Positions 25,217-33,281 of a DNA stretch of 64,000 bases are shown in pieces. The stretch spans positions 2,651,526 to 2,715,525 of the forward strand of contig NZ_CP025025.1 of assembly GCF_002874535.1 (NCBI RefSeq), in the 5' to 3' direction. The position numbers and the translations under genes are program-made. The DNA is from Mesobacillus jeotgali. GTDB lineage: Bacteria > Bacillota > Bacilli > Bacillales > Cytobacillaceae. The notes under the pieces are model-generated. The model worked only from the letters and a program-made list of their open reading frames with translations, was not told the origin of the DNA and searched no databases. Positions within the stretch are counted from its first letter, which is position 1; the number at the start of each line of letters is the position of its first letter.

Positions 25217-25672
25217 CTTCCTTAAATCAATTCTTGTATAAGTTTTGTTATAAGTCGTACCATCATCATTATAAAAAATGGCTTTTTTCAAATATGGATC
25301 TGAAATTGGTTCGTATCCGAGTTTGCCAATTAATTTTATCATTTTGGGATTTTCTATTGGGTCAACACTAACAAATATCTCAGAATAACCCAAATCCTTT
25401 GCAATTTTTTCTCTATACCTTATTAAACCTGAACCTATGCCATTACCTCGATAATCCTCTTTTACATAAAGGTCACTTAATTTAGGAAGAGTGATACCAT
25501 TTAATTTAAGAACTCCAAAGCCAAATATAAGCGAATTTTGTTCAGCGATTGCTAAGTATGCTTCCTTTTTCGCATATTGCATTAAATATCTCGTAAATAA
25601 ATCTTTATTGTTTCTAATTTTGCATAAACCAGATAAGTCTGTTTCATTAGCCAATCTTATAGAGTATTCCAT
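25205..25672 (-). CDS. GNAT family N-acetyltransferase
   Basis: 155 residues. The acetyl-CoA pyrophosphate loop motif is LYVKEDYRGNGIGSGLIRY (Q/R-x-x-G-x-G/A type), followed by the usual strand EIFVSVDPIENPKMIKLI. Substrate unknown. The last residues Leu-Leu-Asn and the stop are encoded by repeat 26. AGGGGGAG precedes the ATG. Confidence 0.88.
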   Translation of the reverse strand: MEYSIRLANETDLSGLCKIRNNKDLFTRYLMQYAKKEAYLAIAEQNSLIFGFGVLKLNGITLPKLSDLYVKEDYRGNGIGSGLIRYREKIAKDLGYSEIFVSVDPIENPKMIKLIGKLGYEPISDPYLKKAIFYNDDGTTYNKTYTRIDLRKLLN

Positions 25673-25690
25673 TTAACTCCCCCTGGATCG

Positions 25691-25778
25691 CTTGCCCAAC
25701 ATTACTGCATCGTTAGTTCCATAAGGAATTCAACAAAAATGGTGCTTAATCCTTCCTGATTCAACGCACCCTTTATTT
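25691..25778 (-). repeat. Array repeat 27 (A+B), read through by a remnant frame
   Basis: B loop CTGCATC; A GGTGCTTAATCC-TTCCT-GATTCAACGCACC. A minus-strand frame coming from the right stays open through all of A and ends in the B core. Confidence 0.82.
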
Positions 25779-25950
25779 GTATCTCAAACTGAACAGTTGG
25801 AGTTGGAAATCCTTTTGGAACTAATGCTAAATCTTCACTGAATCCAATCTCAACAGCATTATTTTCAACAAAGTTTAGTGATGATCCTTCGCTATCTTCT
25901 ATAGTAGGAAGCCAAAGTAAACTACTACAAACACTTACAAGGTTGAATAA
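25692..25950 (-). pseudogene. Coding remnant extending into repeat 27
   Basis: The minus-strand frame LLWLPTIEDSEGSSLNFVEN continues to QFEIQIKGALNQEG and is still open across the A hairpin, ending at a TAA in the B core. Its N-terminus is missing. It looks like the 3' part of a gene truncated where the plus-strand ArsR unit begins. Family unknown. Confidence 0.4.
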
Positions 25951-25977
25951 ACACCTAATTAGAGATAAAATAAAATT

Positions 25978-26295
25978 ATGAAATCACTATATCATCCACC
26001 AATCGAATCAATTCCCTATACAAAAGTACTTCACGCATTAAGTGAACCAAACCGCATTCGAATTATTCGATGCCTAAATGAAAGCCGAGAAAATAATTGT
26101 TCTGCCTACTCGATAGAATTAATGCTAAAAAAATCCACTGTTTCCCATCATATAAAAATTCTTCGAGAAGCCGGACTAATTAAAGGTAGAATTGAAGGAA
26201 AAGAACATTTATATGCTCTACGCAAAGAAGAGATAGATGAAAAATTCCCAGGTCTCCTCAATTCAGTATTTGCTGTAAAAGAGGCAGATATTTAG
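25978..26295 (+). CDS. ArsR-type winged-helix repressor
   Basis: 105 residues with the ArsR/SmtB helix-turn-helix: ALSEPNRIRIIRCLNES, then SAYSIELMLKKSTVSHHIKI and LREAGLIKGRIEGKEHLYAL. No obvious metal-binding CxC, so it may sense redox or another signal. First of three plus-strand genes (regulator, flavin oxidoreductase, peroxiredoxin-like), pointing to an oxidative or electrophile response. Confidence 0.88.
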   Translation: MKSLYHPPIESIPYTKVLHALSEPNRIRIIRCLNESRENNCSAYSIELMLKKSTVSHHIKILREAGLIKGRIEGKEHLYALRKEEIDEKFPGLLNSVFAVKEADI

Positions 26296-26329
26296 AACAT
26301 GTGAATTAAATACACATGTTCTTTTTTTT
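26295..26329 (+). terminator. Terminator after the ArsR gene
   Basis: GAACATGTG and CACATGTTC arms, then eight T. Confidence 0.88.
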
Positions 26330-26394
26330 GTGAAAATAAAAGAATTAATACAAAATCCTTGTGTAAAAATATCGACGATGTTATTATCATTAAA

Positions 26395-26412
26395 GTTCGA
26401 TGGTTATCGAAC
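26395..26412 (+). promoter_or_regulatory. Probable ArsR operator
   Basis: Perfect inverted repeat GTTCGAT-GGTT-ATCGAAC, 25 bases before the oxidoreductase start. A related half-site (ATCGACGAT) lies about 20 bases upstream. Its position fits control by the adjacent repressor. Confidence 0.65.
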
Positions 26413-26436
26413 CATAAAACAATGGAGGGGAATATT

Positions 26437-26997
26437 ATGAATAACATATTAGTAATTAACGGACATGAATATTATGATTTTGCGAAAGGACAATTAAACA
26501 AAACTTTATATAAAGATATTGTTTCTACTTTATCTGAAAAATTTGAAGTGAAAACAACTATCATAGAAGAAGGTTATGATATTAAAGAAGAGCAAGAAAA
26601 ATTCAAATGGGCTGATACAGTCATTTTTCAAACACCGATCTATTGGTTCTCCCTTCCTGCTGCATTTAAGAAATATATTGACCAAGTTTATGAATACGGT
26701 GTTTTCTTTGGACCAGCAATCAACCAATATGGTGACGGTGGTTTAATGAAAGGAAAAAAATACATGTTCTCAACTACATGGAATGCCCCTGAATCTGCTT
26801 TTAACAATAAAGATGCAGACTCTTTCTTAAAAGGAGCAGACATTGAAGAGGCTATTCGTCACTTGCATAACATGCAGGCTTATGTAAATATGGTCCCTTT
26901 CAAAACATTCGGCGCTCACGATGTTGTAGCAAATCCAGATATTGAAAAGTATCGAAACGATTTACAAAAACATTTAAAAGAAGTTTTTGAGATTTAA
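26437..26997 (+). CDS. NAD(P)H-dependent flavin oxidoreductase (MdaB/KefF-like)
   Basis: 186 residues from ATG 26437, preceded by GGAGGGG. Flavodoxin-like fold: ILVINGHEYYDFAKGQLN at the start (FMN/FAD phosphate loop) and TVIFQTPIYWFSLPAAFKKY, the classic quinone reductase motif. It likely reduces quinones or electrophiles with two electrons. A longer frame starts at 26359, but crosses the operator, so it is not the real start. Confidence 0.9.
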   Translation: MNNILVINGHEYYDFAKGQLNKTLYKDIVSTLSEKFEVKTTIIEEGYDIKEEQEKFKWADTVIFQTPIYWFSLPAAFKKYIDQVYEYGVFFGPAINQYGDGGLMKGKKYMFSTTWNAPESAFNNKDADSFLKGADIEEAIRHLHNMQAYVNMVPFKTFGAHDVVANPDIEKYRNDLQKHLKEVFEI

Positions 26998-26999
26998 GA

Positions 27000-27659
27000 T
27001 TGGGAGGTCAAATGGCAATGAATTTATCAATGGAATTGGCCAAAGTAAAGGAAGCATTTCTATCTAGAGCACCGAAAGAGGTGATAGAAAGCGTTGAATT
27101 AGCAACAGAGGAGCTGATTCATTCAGGATTGGCAACTGGCCTTCGTGTAGGTGAAAAGGCACCAGATTTTCTTTTACCTAATGCAATCGGAGAAAGAATC
27201 TCTCTATATGAGCAATTAGAAAAAGGGCCTGTTGTGTTAACATTTTATAGAGGTGGTTGGTGTCCTTATTGTAACCTTGAATTAAGAGCATATCAGAATG
27301 TACTTAATAAAATTCAAGCAGCAGGAGCTACCCTTATGGCAATCAGTCCACAGAAACCAGATGTATCTCTTTCTACAACAGAAAAGAACGAATTATCATT
27401 TGAGGTACTAAGCGATGATACGTATGAGACAATCAAAGCTTATAATCTTTACTTTACTTTCCCTGAACATCTAATTCGCACATATTCAGACAAATTCAAT
27501 ATCAATTTAGCTGAAATAAATGGATCTGATAAACCTTGGAGTTTACCTATACCAGGCACATTTATTATTGATCAAGATGGTAAAGTGATATTTGCAAGTT
27601 CAGATGCTGATTATATGGAACGATTAGATCCATCAGAAGTAGTGAACTTTTTAAAATAG
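27000..27659 (+). CDS. Peroxiredoxin-like thiol protein (AhpC/TSA type)
   Basis: About 219 residues; the start is more likely at the ATG 27012 or 27018 after GGGAGGT. The redox motif FYRGGWCPYCNLELRAY contains CxxC, as in peroxiredoxin-like YfiH/AhpC-type proteins. Two bases separate it from the oxidoreductase gene. It probably reduces peroxides. Confidence 0.87.
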   Translation: MGGQMAMNLSMELAKVKEAFLSRAPKEVIESVELATEELIHSGLATGLRVGEKAPDFLLPNAIGERISLYEQLEKGPVVLTFYRGGWCPYCNLELRAYQNVLNKIQAAGATLMAISPQKPDVSLSTTEKNELSFEVLSDDTYETIKAYNLYFTFPEHLIRTYSDKFNINLAEINGSDKPWSLPIPGTFIIDQDGKVIFASSDADYMERLDPSEVVNFLK

Positions 27660-27666
27660 AGTTTAT

Positions 27667-27697
27667 AAAAGGTGTCCATCTGGACGCCTTTTCTTTT
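27667..27697 (+). terminator. Terminator of the redox operon
   Basis: AAAAGGTGTCCA and TGGACGCCTTTT, then TCTTTT. Confidence 0.85.
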
Positions 27698-27833
27698 CAT
27701 AATCGATGGCTCATAAACAAAAAATGTTTGTTTCACAATGCCCCTTGTTTAATTGAATTTCTTCGCAATCTTAAAATGGTATGACTTCGTTTACGATTTT
27801 TGAAAACAACTATAAACATTCGACTAGAAGTTC

Positions 27834-27962
27834 TTAAATAAGCTTTAGTAAATGGAGTCCATTATCTTTTGAAATCCAAAGGGTGAAGTGAAAGCTAAGT
27901 AATCCTATTACAATAGAAGAAGCAGCAAAAACAACAAATTTACGAAAGGAAATTCCCCTCAT
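27834..27962 (-). CDS. Small membrane ORF, 42 residues (second of a coupled pair)
   Basis: ATG 27962 lies within the end of the upstream small ORF, in another frame. It reads MRGISFRKFVVFAASSIVIG and has one membrane segment. No ribosome binding site of its own, so it is either translationally coupled or the 3' half of one frameshifted membrane protein. Confidence 0.4.
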   Translation of the reverse strand: MRGISFRKFVVFAASSIVIGLLSFHFTLWISKDNGLHLLKLI

Positions 27963-28053
27963 ATTTATAGGCGCTAAGAAATACTTTACTTAGACTAAAG
28001 GCAGTAATAAATATTATGATTGCTGAAAACATAGTTGCTAAGATTACCTCCAT
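27940..28053 (-). CDS. Small membrane ORF, 37 residues (first of a coupled pair)
   Basis: ATG 28053 with AAGGAG at 7 bases. MEVILATMFSAIIIFITAF is one membrane helix; the frame closes at 27940 after overlapping the next ORF by 23 bases. A +1 shift there would give one membrane protein of about 75 residues, so decay of a single gene is possible. Confidence 0.5.
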   Translation of the reverse strand: MEVILATMFSAIIIFITAFSLSKVFLSAYKYEGNFLS

Positions 28054-28107
28054 TGTGCAGCTCCTTTTAAAAACTCATTTATTGATTTTATAAAAAATTA
28101 ATCAAAT

Positions 28108-28143
28108 GCTTCTTCAACATTACTGCCCCTTTAGCTTAATAAC
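28108..28143 (-). repeat. Array repeat 28 (B only)
   Basis: TTCTTCAACATTA-CTGCCCC-TTTAGCTTAA. Confidence 0.75.
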
Positions 28144-28148
28144 ACCAA

Positions 28149-28484
28149 TTATAATACGTGAAGGTTTTCGATAGTAAAGGATACAATCTTTTGATTTTCA
28201 TCTAATAAGGCTTCACAGGATAACGTTAAATCGCTACTTTGATTATCAATCCATAGTTCAAATTCTAAGGCATATCCAGAACCATCATTATATTTATAAA
28301 AAGCGACGTTTTCATAAGCTGCATCAGGAGGAACTGTTAATGTTCCCCATAGGCTCAACTCTTCTCTAAGGTCATTTATTGTAAGCCCGTTTTGTAACTT
28401 CTCTTGGATATTAATAAAATCACCTTTAACCAGATCTAGAATAGTTTCTCGAAGTAACAACTTAATTTTGTATTTTGTCTCCAT
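28149..28484 (-). CDS. Unknown soluble protein, 111 residues
   Basis: Acidic, no membrane segment. The fold is suggested by an N-terminal helical part (LLLRETILDLVKGDF) and a beta-rich C-terminal half. No family recognised. Single-gene unit. Confidence 0.65.
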   Translation of the reverse strand: METKYKIKLLLRETILDLVKGDFINIQEKLQNGLTINDLREELSLWGTLTVPPDAAYENVAFYKYNDGSGYALEFELWIDNQSSDLTLSCEALLDENQKIVSFTIENLHVL

Positions 28485-28519
28485 AAACCCACCACACAGT
28501 CTTAATAATTCTGCAAATA

Positions 28520-28590
28520 CCTTCTTAAGCTAACCTGCCCTTTTAGTCGAACAAGCAGCACGATTTGGAGCTCTGGTACCCGTTAGTGAA
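28520..28590 (-). repeat. Array repeat 29 (B, A diverged)
   Basis: TTAAGCTAAC-CTGCCCT-TTTAGTCGAA; A keeps GAGCTCTGGTACCCGTTAGTGAA. Confidence 0.65.
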
Positions 28591-28593
28591 AAT

Positions 28594-28788
28594 TTATTTT
28601 AAAAAATTCCGAAGGACATCAATAATCAAAGGAATTCCGCAAACTACCATTAAAGCAAACCCACTATATCGAAATATAACTTCTACATTATCCGTAACGT
28701 CTTTCCAAAAGAAAAAATGAGGTACAGGTAAAATCATTAATACAAAACCAACCATAAACCCATAAAAGAAAGTTCTTTGTTTATCCAA
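28594..28788 (-). CDS. Small two-helix membrane protein, 64 residues
   Basis: Helices at about 7-27 and 36-56. Preceded by GAGGAATAAAATTG, so a short Shine-Dalgarno is present. Unknown. Confidence 0.6.
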   Translation of the reverse strand: MDKQRTFFYGFMVGFVLMILPVPHFFFWKDVTDNVEVIFRYSGFALMVVCGIPLIIDVLRNFLK

Positions 28789-28811
28789 TTTTATTCCTCT
28801 TCCCTACAATA

Positions 28812-28898
28812 CTCTTCTTCAACATAACTGCATCTATAGCTTAATAAGGAATTCAACAAAAAAGTACATAAATCCTTCCTGATCAACTCCCCCCTTAC
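28812..28898 (-). repeat. Array repeat 30 (A+B)
   Basis: B: TTCAACATAA-CTGCATC-TATAGCTTAA (ATA with TAT). A: ATAAATCC-TTCCT-GATCAAC. Confidence 0.8.
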
Positions 28899-28911
28899 TC
28901 TTCACTAAGTT

Positions 28912-29658
28912 TTAGTTTTCCCTTTTGAAAACCTTATTTCGTTCTATAACTGTACATCCGTTATTCCGGAATGTTTTAAGCATTGGAAGGTTGTTGTGAC
29001 CAGTGCAGCCAATATAATAGATCGCCATAAAGTCATTTTTTAATATTTCTAATGCTTGCTGATGAAGAAGTTTGCTTTTTCCCTTCCCCCTTTCGTTTGG
29101 AATGATGCCAAAATAAAATATCCTTCCTTCTTCTGAAGTCCCTGGTTCTATATGGGGCATAACTACTCCGATTGGATTTCCTTTATCATAAGCAATAATA
29201 CAAGATTTCTTATAGTTTGGGCCTAACTCCAACTCTACACTTCGCATTTGTTCATCAACATCTAGCGAAGAAGGTGCATTTAATGATCCTTTCATAGATT
29301 CCTCCCAAACCCTTTTAAACTCTGCTAACGAAAGTTCGTGTAAATTCTTTAGTAAGAACCCGTTTTCAACCTTAGATGAATCATCTAAAACCTTGTGAAC
29401 AGTAACATTCTCATCATGTAACTTAAACCCATTTTCTATTAAAAGAGAGTCTACTTCTTTGTTGAATTTACTATTTACCAGTATATTTACATTTTTACAG
29501 TTCTTTATAAATGACTGTCCCATCAGATATGTTAAAAGTTCAATTAGCTCTTGATTCGCCAGACTTTTTGTATCTTCTATAGTTACAAAGTTTTCTCCTC
29601 TTACAATTTTTATTCTTGCCAATAAATTAGAATTGCTTTGTGAATTCTTTACCTCCAT
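28912..29658 (-). CDS. GNAT family N-acetyltransferase, two-part
   Basis: 248 residues. The C-terminal half has the acetyl-CoA motif FYFGIIPNERGKGKSKLLHQ and the following GCTGHNNLPMLKTFRNNG, as in GNATs. The N-terminal half (about 1-90) looks like a degenerate second GNAT unit. Substrate unknown. Confidence 0.8.
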   Translation of the reverse strand: MEVKNSQSNSNLLARIKIVRGENFVTIEDTKSLANQELIELLTYLMGQSFIKNCKNVNILVNSKFNKEVDSLLIENGFKLHDENVTVHKVLDDSSKVENGFLLKNLHELSLAEFKRVWEESMKGSLNAPSSLDVDEQMRSVELELGPNYKKSCIIAYDKGNPIGVVMPHIEPGTSEEGRIFYFGIIPNERGKGKSKLLHQQALEILKNDFMAIYYIGCTGHNNLPMLKTFRNNGCTVIERNKVFKREN

Positions 29659-29730
29659 CTTTTCAGCCCCTTAAACACAAATATAAAAGCATGGGACCAC
29701 AGATGATCCGCAGTCCCACTCTATCATTCA

Positions 29731-30945
29731 TTATTCAAATTCGATTATATTCCTAACAAACAAGTGCTTACTTTTATAAACAATTAAACTGACCACTGCA
29801 AGCAGTATTCCTGAGATCATAAACACGATTCTTATTCCCAGTAAATCTGCTAACAGTCCCATAACAAGAGAACCAACGCCAAAGATTCCAGTACCGATAG
29901 CTCCTAACGAAGTATAAACCGTTGATAGCTGTTCTTTTGTAACGCTGGTTTGTATCACTGTTTGTTGAGGTATGCCTTTAATTTGTCCAAAAATCCCTAC
30001 AAAGAGCGACAATAGGAGTGCAGCTATTGGTATGCTGTTTATGCTAAATAGTAATGTTACTAAGGAACTTAGGATTGAACCTATAAATATAAAGGTCCCC
30101 AATTTTTTTTCAATGATTGAAGAAAATTTAATACAGTAAACACTTCCTAAAATCAATCCTATAAAGAAGGCACCATTGATAAATCCCCACCACTGTCCAC
30201 CAACCTCTAAAGCATCGTTAACGAACACAAGGAGTATGGCTGCTATCCAAACCGTTACTGCGATTGTCTCATAGAAGTCTAGCCAAGCAATCTTTCTTAA
30301 TACTGGAGTGTTAGATAAAGTTACCCATCCCTCTGTAATCTGTTCAAATTTCCCTTTAGCAGCCTCAACTCTATTATCTGCTACATTTTCTAAAAGGCTG
30401 AGCAAGATGCTTGCTACTATAAACAAACCTCCTGCCATCCATACCAGTTGCTGTGAGCTCATAATAATCAAGAATAAACTCCCTATGAACCACATCACTG
30501 CTTGTATGATCTGTGTAACAGTTTCTGCAAATCCATTGGCTTTAATTAATTGACTAGGATTAACATAGTATGGAATTAATGTCTGCCTTATTGGATTTGC
30601 GCAGCCATCTAGTAAAGCAATCAATCCTATGATTAAGAAAATCAAAAAATAATTTGATGCTGTAACTCCACCTAACATTACTCCCAGAATAAAAAGCAGA
30701 ATAGTCTTTCCGATTTGCGATCCAGCCATTAACCATTTAAGATTTACTTTCCCCACCAAAAGTGGTGTTAACAGACTAGATATAAACATGGAAGAAGTAA
30801 TTGTAAATGGTACAAATGAGGAAGCTGTTGCCGAGCCCGTTAATACAAAAATCGTACTGATGATACTGACCATATACAATACATCGCCAATATTAGCGAG
30901 TGATTGACCCAATAGTAATAAAGAAAAGTTTTTATTCAAGTTCAT
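29731..30945 (-). CDS. MFS transporter
   Basis: 404 residues, 12 hydrophobic segments. LLLGQSLANIGDVLYMVSI at the start is the usual first helix of the Bacillus macrolide-efflux-like MFS group (MefA/BmrA-type neighbours in this superfamily). Probably drug/proton exchange; substrate unknown. The 10-bp inverted repeat upstream may regulate it. Confidence 0.9.
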   Translation of the reverse strand: MNLNKNFSLLLLGQSLANIGDVLYMVSIISTIFVLTGSATASSFVPFTITSSMFISSLLTPLLVGKVNLKWLMAGSQIGKTILLFILGVMLGGVTASNYFLIFLIIGLIALLDGCANPIRQTLIPYYVNPSQLIKANGFAETVTQIIQAVMWFIGSLFLIIMSSQQLVWMAGGLFIVASILLSLLENVADNRVEAAKGKFEQITEGWVTLSNTPVLRKIAWLDFYETIAVTVWIAAILLVFVNDALEVGGQWWGFINGAFFIGLILGSVYCIKFSSIIEKKLGTFIFIGSILSSLVTLLFSINSIPIAALLLSLFVGIFGQIKGIPQQTVIQTSVTKEQLSTVYTSLGAIGTGIFGVGSLVMGLLADLLGIRIVFMISGILLAVVSLIVYKSKHLFVRNIIEFE

Positions 30946-31038
30946 TTTATGTCCCCCAATTTCTGAAATGAATGTTTTCTAAAATAGGGACATTTTTAAA
31001 TTGGATAGTTCATTAAATATTTACTCCTTTCATATATC

Positions 31039-31066
31039 TGATAAATCTGGGGGACTAGATTTATCA
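31039..31066. promoter_or_regulatory. Ten-bp perfect inverted repeat upstream of the MFS gene
   Basis: TGATAAATCT, 8 bases, AGATTTATCA, about 95 bases before the MFS start. Candidate operator, or a hairpin in its leader. Confidence 0.5.
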
Positions 31067-31166
31067 CAAGAATTGTTAGTATCATTATTAAATTTTTATA
31101 TGAACTTCAGGCATATTTAAGACACTTAAAAACATTGTATTTGTAAAACTTATACTGCACACTCAT

Positions 31167-31196
31167 ATTGAATTAACCTGCTTAGTTTAGCAAAAC
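31167..31196 (-). repeat. Array repeat 31 (diverged B)
   Basis: TTGAATTAACCTGCTTAG then TTTAGCAAAAC. It is the last trace of the array repeat before the tyrosine recombinase. Confidence 0.45.
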
Positions 31197-31261
31197 CGCT
31201 TCCTGTATTTGTACTTCTCCATATACATTTCAACACTTCAAATGAATTAGCTCATTAGAAG

Positions 31262-31282
31262 ACTTAGTTAAATTAACTAAGT
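31262..31282. promoter_or_regulatory. Twenty-one-base palindrome before the recombinase
   Basis: ACTTAGTTAA-A-TTAACTAAGT, perfect, about 100 bases upstream of the recombinase start. It contains TTAACTAAG, similar to the repeat core. Candidate operator or recombination site. Confidence 0.5.
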
Positions 31283-31379
31283 TTGTTAGATATTATACAA
31301 ATTCAATTCACCAAGTCTAAATTTCTATAAAACTGGCAAGAATACCTTCTAATATCCTAATTAAATGGGAGGGATTGGT

Positions 31380-32219
31380 TTGTTGTTATCAACTGCTTGG
31401 AAATCCTATGAAGCTGACAAACGTATAGAAGGCTTTTCACCTTATACTTTAAAAGCATATGGAATTCAAGCTAAGCTACTCATTGGTTATTTTAATGATC
31501 CGAATATCGATAGTTTCGAGACAGAAGGTTTAAAAAAATATCTTGTTACTCAAGGAAAGGACTTAAAACCCTCAAGTTTGGCCCACAGAATCCGGTTTAT
31601 GAAGTCATTGTTTCGATGGTGTCACGAGGAAGGCCATTTAACCATAAATCCAGCAGCAAAGATCAAGGAACCTAAAGCCGGCAAGAGAATTCCAAAGTTT
31701 CTATCAGAAAGGGAGATTGAACTTTTACGTGAAGCCTGTATCAGTCCTATGGAAAAGGCACTATTCGAATTGATGTTTTCTACTGGGTGCAGAATTGGAG
31801 AAATCGCTGCACTTGACCGCAATTGCTTTAATTGGTCTAACCGCTCTGCCATCGTCAGGGGAAAGGGTGACAAGGAACGTGAGGTGTATTTTAATATTCG
31901 GGCTGAATTATGGCTTAAGCGATACATTGATAGCCGCCAGGATAAAGATCCGGCCATTTTTGTAACAGAGAGACAGCCACACAGGATGAGTATTGCACAG
32001 ATGAGGTATTACATTAAGAAAATCTCAGCGCGTGCCGGCATAGATAAGGAAATTCATCCCCACCAACTCAGACACAGCTATGCCACCCATTTATTGAATA
32101 ATGGAGCCCCAGTTGAAGTTATCCAAAGCCTTTTGGGCCACGAGAAAAGTGAAACCACTCGAATATATGCCCAATTAAGCGGAAGGCTGAGACAGGAGTT
32201 TTATCAGAAATATTTCTAA
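31380..32219 (+). CDS. XerC/XerD-like tyrosine recombinase, solitary, within the array
   Basis: About 279 residues. An N-terminal SAM-like core-binding domain (about 1-85), then the catalytic domain with all residues: Arg in STGCRIGEIAAL, Lys in VRGKGDKERE, HxxR in HPHQLRHSYATHLL, His in LLGHEKSETT and Tyr in RIYAQLSGR. It lacks the extra segment that marks integron IntI. I prefer TTG 31380, since GGGAGGG lies 6 bases before it; ATG 31365 is in front of that site. It may act on the array repeats. Confidence 0.88.
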   Translation: MLLSTAWKSYEADKRIEGFSPYTLKAYGIQAKLLIGYFNDPNIDSFETEGLKKYLVTQGKDLKPSSLAHRIRFMKSLFRWCHEEGHLTINPAAKIKEPKAGKRIPKFLSEREIELLREACISPMEKALFELMFSTGCRIGEIAALDRNCFNWSNRSAIVRGKGDKEREVYFNIRAELWLKRYIDSRQDKDPAIFVTERQPHRMSIAQMRYYIKKISARAGIDKEIHPHQLRHSYATHLLNNGAPVEVIQSLLGHEKSETTRIYAQLSGRLRQEFYQKYF

Positions 32220-32228
32220 GAAAGCGAA

Positions 32229-32255
32229 GAAGCAACGCAAATTATGCGTTGCTTC
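32229..32255 (+). terminator. Terminator of the recombinase gene
   Basis: GAAGCAACGCA and TGCGTTGCTTC, an 11-bp perfect stem. Confidence 0.85.
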
Positions 32256-32261
32256 TATACT

Positions 32262-32285
32262 CTTGCTCACCTTAGTTCAACAAGG
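32262..32285 (-). repeat. Array repeat 32 (half B)
   Basis: Only CTTGCTCACCTTAGTTCAAC remains. Confidence 0.45.
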
Positions 32286-32322
32286 GTTGTAGATTAAAAA
32301 TGATTAATCTCCTTGCTATCCA

Positions 32323-32517
32323 TTATTCTTTCTCGTTGCTATCCACTAATGGTGGTTTAACGATTCCATGAAGTATGATACTTTTTTCTTTAAAATAGCT
32401 AAAAAATTCATGCTGGATAGCAAACTGGGGTATTTTGTATATTTCCTGCTTGTTCATATCTGATGTAAACACCATTATTTCCCCGTTTTTAAGTGGTAGC
32501 TTATATGTATTAGCCAT
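32323..32517 (-). CDS. Unknown small protein, 64 residues
   Basis: Soluble, no motif recognised. AAAGGGGATTGAG precedes the ATG. Bounded by repeats 32 and 33. Confidence 0.55.
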   Translation of the reverse strand: MANTYKLPLKNGEIMVFTSDMNKQEIYKIPQFAIQHEFFSYFKEKSIILHGIVKPPLVDSNEKE

Positions 32518-32586
32518 ATCTCAATCCCCTTTCGATACACGATTAAATTATATATAAAAGAGATTATTTAGCCGCATGTTGTTTAT

Positions 32587-32657
32587 TAGCACCCGTTAGT
32601 TTAAGTGAAAGGGTTCGCAAACTTGTAAAAGCACGGCAAACCTTGCTGGATTATAAA
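32587..32657 (-). repeat. Array repeat 33 (A+B, diverged)
   Basis: CACCCGTTAGTTTAAG in the B position and GCACGGCAAACC-TTGCTGGATTA in the A position. Confidence 0.5.
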
Positions 32658-33148
32658 ACAAAAAAGATTGCAAAAAACAGAACAATTGTCCATATGTAGG
32701 AAGTAAGGATTGTTTTGTTGATACGATTGTTATTTCGTTGTTTCTTGTGCTCAATAGAAAAAATAAAGAGAAATATTAAAAATAGAAAGTAAATAAGGAA
32801 TACATATAAGAGTGACCTCCACTGTTCCACCCAGCTCATAATTGGTCCTACAGTTCCCCCTACTAAAAACAGAATTATAGATAAAACACCAACCGAGATA
32901 GTAATCTTGGGCATCACATTCCAAAAGGGTCGTTTAAAAATATTGTTATTCTTTTTTGCCTCAAATAAAAAAATTAAATAGAAGCAAGATAAAACCACTG
33001 TTACGATAAAAAATGTGATGTAAATGTTGTTTGCTGGGGTCCAATTTGCAGAAGAGCTAACAATTCTGTTACCCTCATTTAATTCTAAAACCGCCATCAA
33101 TATTCCTATAGCACCTAAAGTTAGGATTTGAAGTAAAAACCATTTCAC
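32651..33148 (-). CDS. Five-helix membrane protein, unknown, 165 residues
   Basis: Hydrophobic segments at about 3-21, 41-61, 79-101, 112-132 and 146-164. AGGAGG precedes the ATG. No family recognised. Confidence 0.65.
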   Translation of the reverse strand: MKWFLLQILTLGAIGILMAVLELNEGNRIVSSSANWTPANNIYITFFIVTVVLSCFYLIFLFEAKKNNNIFKRPFWNVMPKITISVGVLSIILFLVGGTVGPIMSWVEQWRSLLYVFLIYFLFLIFLFIFSIEHKKQRNNNRINKTILTSYIWTIVLFFAIFFVL

Positions 33149-33210
33149 GGAACATACACCTCCTAACTATATTACGAAGGACAATGGTAAAAGTTCTCAA
33201 TAATTTCAGT

Positions 33211-33266
33211 TATTCAACATAACTGCTTCTTTAGTGCAATAAGAAATAATTCCACCAAAAAAGCGC
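33211..33266 (-). repeat. Array repeat 34 (B and left arm of A), truncated at the IS
   Basis: TTCAACATAACTGCTTCTTT then AGTGCAATAAG, followed by ATTCCACCAAAAAAGCGC, where the A stem stops and IS-associated sequence begins. Confidence 0.7.
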
Positions 33267-33281
33267 AGGAATGCTCCCTCA

